Made by a program: the position numbers and the translations under genes. The notes beneath the pieces are model-generated. The model worked only from the letters and a program-made list of their open reading frames with translations, did not search any database and was not told the DNA's origin. Of a stretch of DNA of 64,000 bases, positions 13,017 through 25,768 are shown in pieces. Numbering within the stretch: the stretch's first letter is position 1; each line of letters opens with the position of its first letter. The DNA is from Tubiluchus corallicola. Its lineage: Eukaryota > Priapulida > Priapulimorpha > Priapulimorphida > Tubiluchidae. The DNA is taken from positions 60,155 through 124,154 of the forward strand of contig JAQGDQ010000627.1 in the NCBI GenBank assembly GCA_030141605.1. Reading direction: 5' to 3'.

Positions 13017-16000
13017 GTAATGAAATTTGAATCATTTTTGTTTGTTTTGCTGTCTAGCTTTTCAATAAGCTTCATACCTTATTAATCACTGAATGTCACA
13101 ATGACATCACACTTCTGTCACTTGTTTATTATATATGCTTACACTTTTTTAATTTGTTTATAAAGTACTAATGCGCTACAGACCTGTGATACTGGTAGTG
13201 AAGCTGAGAAAGCGTAATGTCCTTTATACAGTGATACCTCGAGATACGAAATTAATTCGTTCCGGAGGGGCTTTCGTATCTTAGAATTTGCGTATTATGA
13301 GACATGATTTACCATATAAATAGCGTCATTCATTCCAGCCCCCCGAAAACAGTTGTACAAAGTCTAAATGTTGTACCCACCCGAAAGAAATATGTTCATT
13401 AATGACTGATCGTCTAAGGGTTTTGCTCATACTCCCCTGCAATAGCATTTAAACGTATGCCACTTTCATATTTTTCGGACCCATGGTTATTGAATGCGTT
13501 CACATGAGATAAGAGCACAACAAAGCTTTCACGTGATGCTACGAAATGCATTCTGGAAGCACCGCTGTTGGGCGGCACTTTCGATTTTTAAATGGGACTG
13601 AAATTTCATCGAAGCCAGATTCGTATTTTGAATTTTTCGTATAATAGGATTTTCATAAGTCGAGGTTCCACTGTAGTCTCAAAGATTATAATGTTTATTC
13701 AGTTGCTTTCACCCTAACGGGTCTCATCAGCTAAAAATAACAGATAAAATGTTAAAACGGTATGTACCAATTTAAAAACATTAAAAACAAATGTAGCTAA
13801 ACCTCATTGGTTTGAAATATAATAAGTTAGAGAAATAGTATAAACGACTGCATAAGAAGAAAACACAGAACTGTACAATTGGTTTTTGCCAGAATAAAAA
13901 TGCAAAATAATTTTGCAAACCTCACTCTCAGATTACCAACACTTTCTATTCAGATATGTTAATTTACTCATTTGGCAAAAACCAATTGTATAGGTCTGTG
14001 TTTTTCTTTTTATGCAGTCATCTATACTCTCTCTAACTAATTATATTTCAAACCAATGAGGTTTAGCTACGATTTTGTTTTTATTGTTTTTACATTGGTT
14101 CATACTGTTTTAACATTTCGTCTGTTACTTTCAGCTGATGAGGTCCACTAGGGCAAAAGCTACTAGATATTATAATCTTTGAGGCTATAGAGGGCATTAT
14201 ACTTTTCTCTGTTAATGATGACAAGTCTCAGGAGAGCTCTCTCATATTTAAAGTCCTATGGTAGCTATAGGATGAAGGTGCATGAATTACTTCTACAAAC
14301 ATAGCACAACTACTGACTGTATGAGGTGTATATTAGCAGCAATCATTATAGAAGTTCTGTATTTGTGCTAGCTCAGTAGTTAGCAGGATATTAAATAATT
14401 TTTACGGAACTATAGTTGACCGTTGATTAATAGTCTATTTGGTTTTATCATTTTTTGTGAATAATGCAGAGCCAATTGATCGTAAGCCTAATATTATGGA
14501 AGCAAGTAAGATTGGAAATACAGCACTAGTCATGCAACTCGTTAACGCCGATCCTGCTTTAGTAAATTTGACTGACAGAGATGGCGCCACAGCACTCATG
14601 TATGCAGCTATGATGGGAAAATTGGACACTTGTGAATTTTTGGTAACATAATATCATTATTTTCTTGATCATAAGTAAATGATGTGACTGCATTCATGTT
14701 TCTAGGCAGTAACACTTTTTTTAAAAGGAGACACTTCGCATACATACTTGTGTTGACTACCTTATTATGTTACTCTATTTCTGTATAATTGCTTTGTGCA
14801 TGTTGTTATGCATGTATGGTCTCCTATTCAAACGCATTTCAGTGTCTAATGTGAATAAAAATATATTTTGATACATTTAATCTATCATGTTGTTTTAAAC
14901 TTCTATGGACTAACTCAGCAAAGTTTTAAACCCAATGTAAAATACGAATTTATAGTGCTATTTTTCTAATTAAACAGATACAAAGAGGTGCTGACATTAA
15001 CAAACAAGATTTAGTGAGTGGATGGACTGCACTGATGCAAGCAGTATATCATGGGTAGGTTTTTGTAATCATTTTTTTCATTAAAAAATCTTTATGTTTC
15101 CATGTAATTCTTATTAAAATCTCCTTTAATTAATATTTTATTGTATTTAAAGTGTCTGGAGATGTCTCTTAAAAAGATTTTGTTATAATAAATATTTGTG
15201 TACTTCAATAATGTCATAGGATTTTATTGCTTGTAGAAGAAAAGCTGTAATGAAATACCTATTGAATGCAGGAGCTGAGGTTACAGTTCAAGCCAAAAAT
15301 GGCTGTACAGCTTTTGATTTAGCTTCTCTGATAGGTGAGTAACCCAAACTTCTAGTTACTAGTTGTAGTCAAAGTTCTGATATCATTCTGTTAGTAATGA
15401 AACAGTGTTGTGCAATAGGAAGTATCTGAGTTAACAAACTGCTATTCAGACTTTCTTTGCTACAGGAAAATACATTATGTTATCTGTATTTGAAACATTG
15501 AGAAAAGCTGTAGCTTCTCATGTGTTAGCTTGAAAAATTGCTTAGTTGGGCAGATGAAATATGTTAAATGTGTTTCCTTACCAGTTATCTAAACATTCAG
15601 TTTCTATGTGATCATAAACTCGATTTATTGAAATTTAGATGATATAGACACAGATGTAGTACGCTTACTAGCGGCAGCTATGGTTAAAGTCAGCAAGGCG
15701 CCCAAAATAGCAAACACACCTGCACAGGCTTGGGTGGGTGGGATGAGCACAAGTACACCTGTACTGACGTCTGTTGGGTAATTATACCAATCTATTATTT
15801 ATAATGCTGAGCACTCAATGCTGGAAACATTTTGGATTTTTAAACTTTGGTTGCTAAGACTATTGCAATTTACCTACTTTTATGTATATACTTTATGATT
15901 TGTTATTTAGATTTTTAAAAAGATAAAAGAAAAATAAGGAAAAATTTCATGTATAAAAATTTACAACAATTCTGTTACTATAACAATGTTGAAATATGCG

Positions 16001-19000
16001 TGCAAAATTGCCAGAGAAGTTTATAAACTAGGTATGTTCTCCTGATGGTTGTTTTTTAATGTATGTAACATTATAGGGTTGATGCAACTGATAGTAAAGG
16101 AGGACTAAAACTTTGGTGGAACAGAATGTCCAACAGGTTTCGACAGTTAAAGTTAGGTAGAACATTTCGTCTTTCCACCAATCAGCTCGCTCCATTGCCA
16201 ATGGAAACAGCGAATCAAGAGACGAGTTTTAAGAAACCCTCACCTGACATTGAAAATTTTGATACGTCACAAGTAGATACCATTGATACCCTGCTTCTTG
16301 AGAACACACAAAACTCTCTGTTTTCTTTGGTATGTACATAGTATTTACGTACATGTAACATCAGTCGCAACATCTTTTTGATGCATTCATTTTTCAAGAG
16401 TTTTTTAGTGCAGAAAGAATACAGTTATTTGCTTTGTAATCAAGAAATGGAATATAAAATGTGAAGCATGTGAAATTGTATGCAAACAAATTTGTTAAAG
16501 TATTAAATAATAAAAGGATTACGTTTATTTTCCTAGGCAAATATTGGTCCTCATTCTAATACTAACTCAGAAACATTGAAGCCAGTTATACCACCGTTTT
16601 TGCCACCTCCTACATTTGAACTGAGTGAATCACATCGAGCAAAGATGCCAATGGGTTCACGGAAGAAGCTTGCTTCAATCAGTAGTACAGTAACAATGGT
16701 GAGATGATTTTTCGTATTACAGTACTATAGTTTATTAATGCTGTTACTGTATGTGTATTTAATTTTGTTGGTATATAGTTTAGTACAAAAACTCATTATG
16801 AGGTACATGCATTCAGATTTAATGTAGTACAAAAGTGTATGCCTTAATATTTAGAGTGTTGCAATTTTATTTACTGTAGGATTTATTTTAGTGCAACAGA
16901 AAGTCATATGTGATCAGTATCATGTAATTTACAGTAACTTACAACAAGAACTGAATAGGACCGAGAGGGTATAGTTCAATGAGTGAGCTCAGTCAATATT
17001 TTTAACAGAATATAAAACACCCAAACTTAATAGGACCAAGGGGTATAGTTCAATGATAGTGTGTTTGCTTCTCACCTGGGAGTTGCAAGTTCAATTCCTG
17101 ACCAAGTCATACTAAAGACTTAAAAAATGGTACTGCTGGTTTTTTGACCAAACATGTGGCTTTGCTCAAGTGTCATGCACGTACTAATAATCAGTACCAC
17201 CTTGGAAATAAATATTCCTAAACATACTTATTATTATTATTTGTCAGAAATCTTTGTTCACACATGCGAATGGGATTTTTATTTCAGTCTCCAAACAGGA
17301 AAAGAAAGGTCGTAAAGCCGTATAAGTTCTTGTCGACTACGTCTATTAGTCCATCAAATTCGGCTAGATTTAGTGCAGGCATTAGTAGTCCAAGTTCTTC
17401 TGGTGGGGCGAGTAGCATACCTTTGTATTATCGCCGCAGGATGCCAAACAGCTATAGCATGGATAATTTTCAATCTGGTAATTGCTATTAGCAAACCTTT
17501 TTTCTCTAATAATTAGAAAACGATGTGTATTCTTAACTGAGATATAGTTGTTGTCATTTAATGCTACTGGTCAAATACTCGTGGCAGATGTCTTATCAAT
17601 ATAGCACACAATGTAGTTCTGTTATTATGTTAGAAATATTTGTGGCAAGTAATATCTCTGTAGAAAACTTTGTAGATATGAATGTCTGTATAACAGCTGC
17701 ATTTTAATATGGACGCAGTTAGACAAGAACTTACAGATTTAGTGCAGTGCATAACTTGCATTGAATAAAACTTGCTTGTCTTATTTTTTCTCATCTCATT
17801 TCTTTTCACTGTGATTCACTTATCAATAAGAAGTTGCATTTGGTAGAGAACTCCTTTTTTACTATTTATGTTAATTTTTCAGTTTGTCAATTTATAAGGA
17901 GATAATGTAGCTGTTCAATATTTCTGCAAGAACTATTAATCCAAATTGTATTTTTACCTATAGCAGCAATAGACCTTTTTTGGCCAATCAAGCCTGGGAA
18001 TTAACTTGTTTCACTTCCACACCCACAGTATCTGAATCTTATATTTTTTGCTGCCTAGGTATTGAATCAACTTTACAGATACCCGAAGGTTCGGTCTTAA
18101 ATAATAGTTCCCAATATGGTCTTTCTAGTCCTGCGCGTTATGGACGAACACAGAGGTTAGTAGTAATGTAACACATTTGTATGACTGTAAAGTTAACGTG
18201 CGTTAAACTGTCTGTATGACACTACTGCAAAAGCATGCTGTTTCCATATCATGATATAAATTTAACAACTTGTTTTTGGTATCTGGAAAAAATTTCTGAA
18301 ATATCCTTTGTTGAGTTGTACTTCACATATCTTGTAGTAGATTGCCCTTCATCTTTTACACACTGAAAGTTTTAAACTGTGAGCAAATAAGGAATTCACC
18401 AAGTTGCAAACACTGTATAACTTTCAGCATATGCAAATGATGTGTACAGTACTATCATATATATCAGTGCGTAACAAAACCACTAGCCAACATTTGCTTA
18501 ACCAATTGGGTGAAATAAAGATAATATTTTTATGTACTGTGCAGAAAGTGCTTGTTGGCAGTATTCTACAGTTTGTTTAACTTTAAGTTTTGTTGCTAAG
18601 CATGGTATATTCAAAAATTGGTATACTGTATTATTGTGTAGTTATAAAATTTATTTGCATACATTTGCTCCATTAACTTATTTTATCTTATATGAACTGT
18701 TTCTCATTTTTAAGGTCCCCAATGTTTCGTAATAACGTGGTTTCTCCAATTAGCTATGCTTGTGCAAGCACTACACTGACACCACGTAAATCATCTACAT
18801 TGTCTTCAACTTCAAGAAGTAGTACTCTTACGCCAGACCCATCATCTGCCATGGTATGTTTCCTTTTCTAGTTTAACTAAGCATTATGTCTAGAACTGAT
18901 GTGCAAAAAAATGAAGTCATAATGACTGACAAAGACGAACCATGAATTTTATTTACATTTACTTTGATTGATGTTATATATAAAAGTTCTTTTGGCATTT

Positions 19001-19139
19001 CAAAGTGTATTTTTTTCATGTTCCAAAAAAAATATTACATATGTGTACCTAAAACACCCTGAAGACAGCATATTTTTTGTTTGAAATGGGTTGTACATCA
19101 GCTTAATTAAGGTGCTTTAACAACACCCAGCTTACATAT

Positions 19140-19229
<90 letters not shown>

Positions 19230-21288
19230 GCAGAATTGTCATTTTTATGACCATTAAAAAGCTTTGTGTTTTTGTAATATAAATGTTAGCAATTTAGTCT
19301 AATAAAATAACAACAACAAATCAATATACCAAGGCATTATAAATACTGTTAAAGCACATTTATTACTAAAGCATGACCCACTTTTCCTATTTGTATAACA
19401 ATATGCTGCTGTAGTTTTGTTTTCTCATTGTGTTTTTTATTTACAAGTGTGTACTGCAGCTGGTTTTATTCTTGTAATTTGTTGCTAATTTTCAGATAAA
19501 TGACATTTCAAAGTCGAGTTCAGAAACTTTATCTAATGAATCTCCTAACAGTGCAAAGAAGCTGGCCGGTCACTCTTCCAGCAGCGGTAATGTTTAAAAT
19601 AACATAAATTGCTGAATATTTGAACTTAAACGTATAAAGTATGTTCCTTCTGTGAATATCATTGATTTTGTTTTAGAAGAATCTACTTTTGCATTTATTT
19701 ACACCGTCGTAGGCCGATCCAGGGGAGTCCAACGGGTGCCCCCCTCTATTTTTGCCACGACAAATTTATTTTGTTTCAGAATAAATCCATAATGTTCATT
19801 TGTGAAGTGTAAAGAAGGCATATTTTCTATGCACGCCCTTGTAGTCTACTGTTCTATGCACGCCTTTGCAGTCTACTGTTCTGTGCACGCTCTTGCAGCC
19901 TACTGTTCTGTGCACGCCTTTGCAGTCTACTGTTCTGTGCACGCTCTTGCAGCCTACTGTTCTGTGCACGCCTTTGCAGTCTACTGTTCTGTGCACGCTC
20001 TTGCAGTCTACTGTTCTGTGCACGCTCTTGCAGCCTACTGTTCTATGCACGCTCTTGCAGCCTACTGTTCTGTGCACGCTCTTGCAGCCTACTGTTCTGT
20101 ACACGCCTTTGCAGTCTACTGTTCTATGCACGCCTTTGCAGTCTACTGTTCTGTGCACGCTCTTGCAGCCTACTGTTCTGTGCACGCCTTTGCAGTCTAC
20201 TGTTCTATGCACGCCTTTGCAGTCTACTGTTCTGTGCACGCTCTTGCAGCCTACTGTTCTGTGCACGCCTTTGCAGTCTACTGTTCTGTGCACGCTCTTG
20301 CAGCCTACTGTTCTGTACACGCCTTTGCAGTCTACTGTTCTATGCACACCTTTGCAGTCTACTGTTCTGTGCACGCCTTTGCAGTCTACTGTTCTATGCA
20401 CCCCTTTGCAGTCTACTGTTCTATGCACGCCTTTGCAGTCTACTGTTCTGTGCACGCCCTTGTAGTCTACTGTTCTGTACACGCCTTTGCAGTCTACTGT
20501 TCTATGCACGCCTTTGCAGTCTACTGTTCTATGCACGCCTTTGCAGTCTACTGTTCTATGCACGCCTTTGCAGTCTACTGTTCTGTGCACGCTCTTGCAG
20601 CCTACTGTTCTGTGCACGCCTTTGCAATCTACTGTTCTGTGCACGCTCTTGCAGCCTACTGTTCTGTGCACGCCTTTGCAGTCTACTGTTCTGTGCACGC
20701 TCTTGCAGCCTACTGTTCTGTGCACGCCTTTGCAGTCTACTGTTCTATGCACGCCTTTGCAGTCTACTGTTCTATGCACGCCTTTGCAGTCTACTGTTCT
20801 GTGCACGCTCTTGCAGCCTACTGTTGTAATGCTTATGGGTTACAATGACGCAAATACACGAAAATATTCGAGGCTAATGCAGTTTAAGAATCCATTGACT
20901 GAGTAGATTGAGTAAAAGGCTCAGCAATTTTTTTTGCATAAGTTCATCATGTTCTTTGTTTCTGTATGTAATCGGGTATGTACGGCTATTTTCTTGTCAA
21001 ATCCAGAAAGGTTCTCAACCAAAAAGTAAGAAAATTAAAAGTCGCGCGCTTACCAAAGTCGCAGTTTCAAAATCAGGCCCTGTGATCATTAGCTAGAAAT
21101 CCGACCTTACCAGCAAACTTCTCGAAATTGAAGGAATGACTGGTGTTATGACCCTGCTTATTTTGGACTCAGATTGCAGGAAACCTGTGATTGATGCATA
21201 GCAACTAAACTTTTGATTAACCTTGGCAAAAGCACATGACAAACAAAATTAATTAAGTCAAACAACAAAGGCTGTTGATAAGCCTATA

Positions 21289-21330
<42 letters not shown>

Positions 21331-23059
21331 AAGAGCAGCTCTATTTTTTAATAGCTTCCCAGACTTTTGATGGTAATCTGACCTGTTTGTGTATGAGTTT
21401 ATTTTTAAATCACCATTTAATTAAATACATAGATTTTTTTCCTGAAATAGTCCATGTGAATAAATTTCAGGATCAGCAGTTTAGCACATTTTGAGGCACA
21501 GCTGTGAATAGCTTATATGTTTAGGCCCGTACATGCATAGTCTGTCCCGGGCCATGTGTTACGACAAGTAGAGTAAGACATTCTCCTGGAGACAGGCACT
21601 GCAAGTAAATGTTTAAAAATCCTCACCATTAGACAGAGTAGGAAAAAAGGATTGATAATCATACCTTGCTGGAGGATAGCCAAGTATCGCATCAACTCAT
21701 CCAACTACAGTCTTCGGTATACCGTAGTAGAAAATTAAAGATAATTCTATCACAGGCCTATCGATATTTGTATCTGACTGAGTATGAATTTAAAATATTT
21801 CAGATGAATTGAGTCAAGTGTTAAAAAAGTTGTCACTTGCAAAGTACCGACCTATTTTTGAAGAACAAGAGGTAAATTGTGCATTTCATTATTCTTCATA
21901 TAAATTAAGTGTGGTTATATTGTTTTATGTGATTCACTATTAAAATTGCAATAATAAAGGTGATGTACATTGGTAACTGTTATGAAGTCACACTGAAGCT
22001 GTTTCTTAATTAAACTTAATGGAAATGTTTAAATATTGTATAGCTTGCGAAACTGGCATTCCACATTCTTTGTGATTTTTATCACTGTTTCATTACTAAA
22101 AAATAATTCGTTGTTGTCAAAACTTTTTCGCTTGAAATTTTTATGACTTGTTGCATACTTTCTGTTGCCCAAGTTGCTGCTACTGCATATAGTAAGTAAT
22201 AGTATAGTATCTAATAAAATAAACAGTTTAGGTAACAGTTACTTATTTTTTGCGAAGGAGCTGTGAGGACATTTGATTACGACTTCTGTTTACAGGTTGA
22301 CATGGAAGCATTTTTGACGTTAACTGATGATGACCTTAAAGAAATTGGCATTTCTCAAGCAGATCCAAGGCGAAAAATACTGTCTGCCATATCAGAACTA
22401 CAAAGTGGCAAGGTAATAGTATTCCATACTACGCAATAATAAACTACAAATTAGGTGAATGACTCCAAGATCCTTTAAACTAGCTTTTGTTACCGAATAT
22501 TTAAACGATTTGCTAAGTCCCAGATGCCTGTTGTTAGCAGATTGAACATAAACACTAAAGTGAATTTATTTCATAAAATTTACATTATCCCATAAGGCAA
22601 GATGTGGGAAAAATGTTCTAAATGTTTATTGATGTGATCTATCTTAGGGCAAGGAACGACAAATGCTACATGAAACAGTGAAAAATTTTCAATCTGGCGA
22701 TGCCCCCTCAAAAGGTTTGAAACACGTTCTATAATTTTATTAAATTATCCAATGTGACAAGCTAATCATGATGATTGTTTATTTGTACATGTTTAACACT
22801 GCAGAAATAATGATGTGTAGATACATGCATTTGTACAAAACCAAAAATCATTTAAAAAATTTTGTAATTCTATAAATGCTGCATCAGTAACAGCGATCAC
22901 CAGCAGCAAGTAATCATATCATGAACAGACAATCATTAAACACAAAGAAAAAGGCTTTTCACAAAGTTCACCTGTTTTAATTTCTCTATAGGCGAACGGA
23001 CATCAAACATTACAGCAAAAACTGATATTCAACGTAGTAAGAAGTCTTGCACAAGCTAG
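12314..23059 (+). CDS. ANKS6: ANKS6 (ankyrin repeats and SAM domain), complete
   Basis: Fifteen exons join with consistent phases to 813 codons plus TAG: 12314-13016, 14470-14642, 14978-15054, 15237-15334, 15639-15777, 16077-16329, 16537-16698, 17288-17477, 18059-18155, 18715-18853, 19496-19586, 21804-21871, 22296-22412, 22648-22714, 22992-23059. Every intron is GT-AG. Residues 1-345 are ankyrin repeats ([25 protein letters not shown]). A conserved signature [19 protein letters not shown] sits near residues 405-423. A low-complexity Ser/Pro/Arg linker follows. A SAM domain begins near residue 708 ([33 protein letters not shown]). Vertebrate ANKS6 is slightly longer with the same domain order. 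The family acts in the inversin compartment of cilia with NEK8, INVS and NPHP3 and is linked to cystic kidney disease. The start is the first ATG of the ankyrin frame. Confidence 0.94.
13229..13673. mobile_element. Tc1/mariner (pogo-like) MITE, TA-flanked
   Basis: The left end reads cagtgatacctcgagatacgaa. The right end, reversed, reads cagtggaacctcgacttatgaa. TA dinucleotides flank both sides (13227-13228 and 13674-13675), as expected for the target duplication of this superfamily. The CAGTGGAACCTCG terminus resembles pogo/Tigger-group ends. There is no transposase frame, so it is a non-autonomous copy. It lies in ANKS6 intron 1. Confidence 0.75.
13676..14185. mobile_element. Long-armed foldback MITE (about 215-bp inverted arms)
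   Basis: Arms 13676-13891 and 13973-14185 are diverged reverse complements around an 80-bp centre. Matching blocks include caaagattataat, ctcatcagct, aacctcattggtttgaaata and caattggtttttgcca. TA flanks both ends (13674-13675, 14186-14187), which suggests TA targeting. It abuts the pogo-like MITE and shares its right TA. Confidence 0.8.
17031..17243 (+). mobile_element. tRNA-derived SINE
   Basis: A tRNA-like head has an A-box-like tatagttcaatg (17044-17055) and a B-box-like agttcaattcc (17088-17098). It is followed by a tRNA-unrelated body and a TTA-repeat tail at about 17228-17242. A partial head (ggtatagttcaatg) occurs just upstream near 16970, which suggests a truncated second copy. It lies in ANKS6 intron 7, next to the exon 8 acceptor. 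Confidence 0.65.
19138..19227. repeat. (CA)n microsatellite
   Basis: An uninterrupted CA run of about 80-90 bp in ANKS6 intron 10, seen directly. Confidence 0.95.
19825..20825. repeat. 27-bp minisatellite, about 37 copies
   Basis: The unit is close to ctactgttctgtgcacgc plus ctttgcagt, 27 bp long. Two main variants (ctttgcagt and tcttgcagc) alternate irregularly, with tatgcac/tgtgcac and rarer tgtacac subvariants. It fills nearly half of ANKS6 intron 11. Because 27 is a multiple of 3 and the unit has no stop in several frames, long open frames appear on both strands (348 codons plus, 336 minus). These encode only nine-residue repeats and are artefacts of the array. Confidence 0.95.
21296..21325. 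repeat. (TA)n microsatellite
   Basis: A TA run of about 28 bp in ANKS6 intron 11, seen directly. Confidence 0.9.
21804..22714 (+). CDS. ANKS6: ANKS6 SAM-domain exons 12-14
   Basis: Exons 21804-21871, 22296-22412 and 22648-22714 encode the SAM domain and the segment after it (residues about 708-791). The five-helix SAM pattern is visible: [16 protein letters not shown], then [17 protein letters not shown], then [12 protein letters not shown]. In the ANKS3/ANKS6 family the SAM domain mediates head-to-tail SAM-SAM binding. An exon boundary between helices (EEQE | VDME) falls inside the domain. Confidence 0.93.
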
Positions 23060-23118
23060 CACTATCGAGTTCAACGCGTGCCTTAGTAATTTGATTCTCC
23101 GTCACAAGCACAAGATGC

Positions 23119-23155
23119 AATAAATCTAGTCAAATCATTATTGACTGTAAATAAA
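23119..23155 (+). promoter_or_regulatory. Poly(A) signals for ANKS6
   Basis: AATAAA occurs at 23119-23124 and 23150-23155, 60-95 nt after the ANKS6 stop codon. This is a normal distance for 3' end formation. Confidence 0.6.
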
Positions 23156-24953
23156 TCTGTTGTAAAAAATGAAGTCTGTTTAGTTTGTATAATTATGTCA
23201 TATTTTATTAATAGTTTAATGAAATTTGCTCATAAGTATCATATGTATGATACAGTCTTGTTAATATGAATCTATTATTCTACTTCCTTGTTGTTGTAGC
23301 CGTTAATACTCATTTGGCCTTCCTTGGCCCATGTGTCAAGATTACAAGATTTTCATTGTTGTTCCCTGCATTTATAATAACCCAACAAAAACGTAGATTT
23401 GTTCAGCTTCAAAACAGTTAAAGAGACTTCGTTAAGCAACCAAGACTGAATAAAACATTTGAACACTTTTCTCCAAACTTATACTCCTTTGTTTACCTGA
23501 TTGGGACCGTGCAATGGTTCAAGCAAGTCATGGTATTCACTGATAAGTGTAATGGGTCTGTTTCCTGTGGATAAGGTACAGGTCTTTCTGCAGTCAGCAT
23601 TTTCATGCTTAGATACCCAAATTTTTGAAAATTAGTGCAAGCAGCAGGATAAAATGATTTTTGCAGCAGCTTGGATATCCTAGGAAACATACTCAGAAAG
23701 AGAAGTAAACTGAATTGCCCAGATGTTTTAACTAAAAGAGGGACAGTGAAAAAGAAATGGTGTAATTTGGTTTAGCGATTTCCTGACAAAAAATGCAGAC
23801 CAGCTATGTAAAACTCAACACCATTGTTCTCCTGATAAAAATGCAGAACTCAGCACAATTGTTCTCGCATCATCAGTTCTTTCCTACATAAATATAGACA
23901 CTACATAAAATGTTTGCACATTAAAAATAATTAATGGATTAATAGTATATTTGTCAGATGTTAATTGTGAAAACAGGTTTATGCCATTGGATGTGATGGG
24001 CGTTGCTTACTATTCTAATAACTATAGAAATTTGTTTCACTTTTGTTTTATTGTACCAGTAAAAGCAATATTGCTATGAAATCACTAATTGTGTAGTAAG
24101 CTGGATAACAGCATAATTTTGCAGCTAGGCTTGTAGTTCACTAAAGTATGAATCACACACGTTCATACTGTATTAATGGTTTGCTGTCTGCAATTTTTTT
24201 TTTACTTAATTAGATTGAATAAAATTGGATTTAATGCTTGTTTATTTTCGTGTTACATGATTTAACATTTAGCATTATGGAGCTTTTTTACAGCATACCA
24301 TTCTTAATGCAAAGAACAGTGATCTCCAAAGTTATCTTCATAAAAAGTGCAATAAATTTGCCGTTATTTTCATACTGTATATGTATCTACATTTAAACAG
24401 ATGAGTATTTAGTAGCTATTTACAGAGGTTTTTACGGTTGGCCAGTTTGCAGAACAACTTAATTTACACGATTACACCAAAAGCTCTGCATATTTTGGTA
24501 AAAAATCAACTTCCTACAATGTATATGGATGATCCAGAGGTTAAAGGCTGTTAAACACGTCAACACTGTACAGACTCGGAAAAATTCTCGAGTGTTATGC
24601 AGCCATTAGCGCGTTGTTGTACAGCGCTGTAAATGCAACAAAAATCTTCTTATAATACATAATTATTATTGTTTCTTGTTAGAGAAACTAACTAGATAAT
24701 TCTAATTAGAGCACCTAATGTTTCCATTTGGAAACTGTCTACTCTTTTTCCTACACCCCCTGTAATTCATCTCCTGATTTTTTCGGACTTGCACTGCTCT
24801 CGAATTATGTTATATACGTAATTAATTTTTGCTGTTACCCTGTAAAATGTGTATTTTAAGGAGGTAAATAAAAATTGTCTGTCTATGTCTTGATGTTTTT
24901 GTAATGATGTGTACTGTCTGTGTTTTTGTTTTTATTGCTGTATGTTGGCACAG

Positions 24954-25046
24954 CAAATTCATATTTTAACTGACACCATAGATCAAGCCATGTCTTCAAA
25001 TGGTAATTTTACCAGGCCACCTGGGGATGCATGTTATCCTGAATAG
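24954..25046 (+). CDS. Candidate alternative last exon of ANKS6
   Basis: After an acceptor (ttggcacag) there is a 30-codon open segment ending in TAG, containing QIHILTDTIDQAMSSNG and RPPGDACYPE. It starts in phase 0, so it could be spliced directly to ANKS6 exon 13, which ends in phase 0, and replace exons 14 and 15 (799 residues instead of 813). Its length and Ser/Asn/Pro-rich character suit the short tail after a SAM domain. No transcript evidence is available. The pyrimidine tract is moderate and the segment could be chance. Confidence 0.35.
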   Translation, partial: QIHILTDTIDQAMSSNGNFTRPPGDACYPE

Positions 25047-25638
25047 ACTAGTAGTTTAAGCTCTTAGCAAAATTAAAGCAAAGTACCCTCTAGAGTTTCA
25101 CTTGTATGGTAATAATTGCCAGCCGTTGTTAAGTCTGTCATAGGGAACAAAGTTAAGTACGAGAGTATCTTAAAAACTAAAGATAGTACTGAAAAGTAAG
25201 AAAAGGCCTCTTTGATTTTAGTACACATTTACCGTGAAAGTTTCGACCAAAAATTCTGCAACCTGCTAGCTACAAAAGCATTAGTTGTATACAATTGCTT
25301 TTGGTATACAACGCTGATAATTTTAAAATTTGCACCCTGTGCATAAGTATTTCCAGAAAACTCCTGAAATCCAGAAAGCCTACTGGGGAAGCTTACAGTG
25401 CTCCCCTGAACTCCTTAGCAACCTTTTCAGGTAACACCCAAACATTAGTCCATCTCTGGATATTTATAAACTCAATACGTACTATTTGTGTTGTACAAAA
25501 GAGATAGAAGACACAGAAGCTGAAATGTACAAGTCTCCTAAAATTAAACATTTTTCAAGGTTTAAATAAAATTTAGTTCTGAGTAAGTCAGATATTTCGT
25601 AACTAAGACTTCATAAAACTTTGCACATCTTTACAGCA

Positions 25639-25644
25639 TTTATT
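25639..25644 (-). promoter_or_regulatory. Poly(A) signal for NDUFAF3
   Basis: AATAAA on the minus strand, about 125 nt after the NDUFAF3 stop codon. Confidence 0.5.
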
Positions 25645-25768
25645 TGACAACTGCCCACAAAGTGGCAATACTTTATAGTAAACAGAAAGTAGAAAGTACC
25701 ATTAATTAGGCATTTCAATAGCAAAAAATGACTGATGCTTGTGCATACGTAACACAATCATGAAAAAG

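Larger units (their letters stand above)
23060..25768. other. Intergenic region between convergent ANKS6 and NDUFAF3
   Basis: Both flanking genes end here. The only coding-like segment seen is the candidate terminal exon at 24954-25046. The rest is AT-rich with no recognised repeat. Confidence 0.6.

Noticed and set aside
19710-19760. Transposon-terminus-like gatccaggggagtcc before the minisatellite
   Set aside because: No matching inverted end was found after the array, so an element containing the minisatellite could not be supported.
19796-20906. Open frames of 139-348 codons on both strands
   Set aside because: They are produced by the 27-bp minisatellite, whose unit is a codon multiple without stops. 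They code only nine-residue repeats inside an ANKS6 intron.
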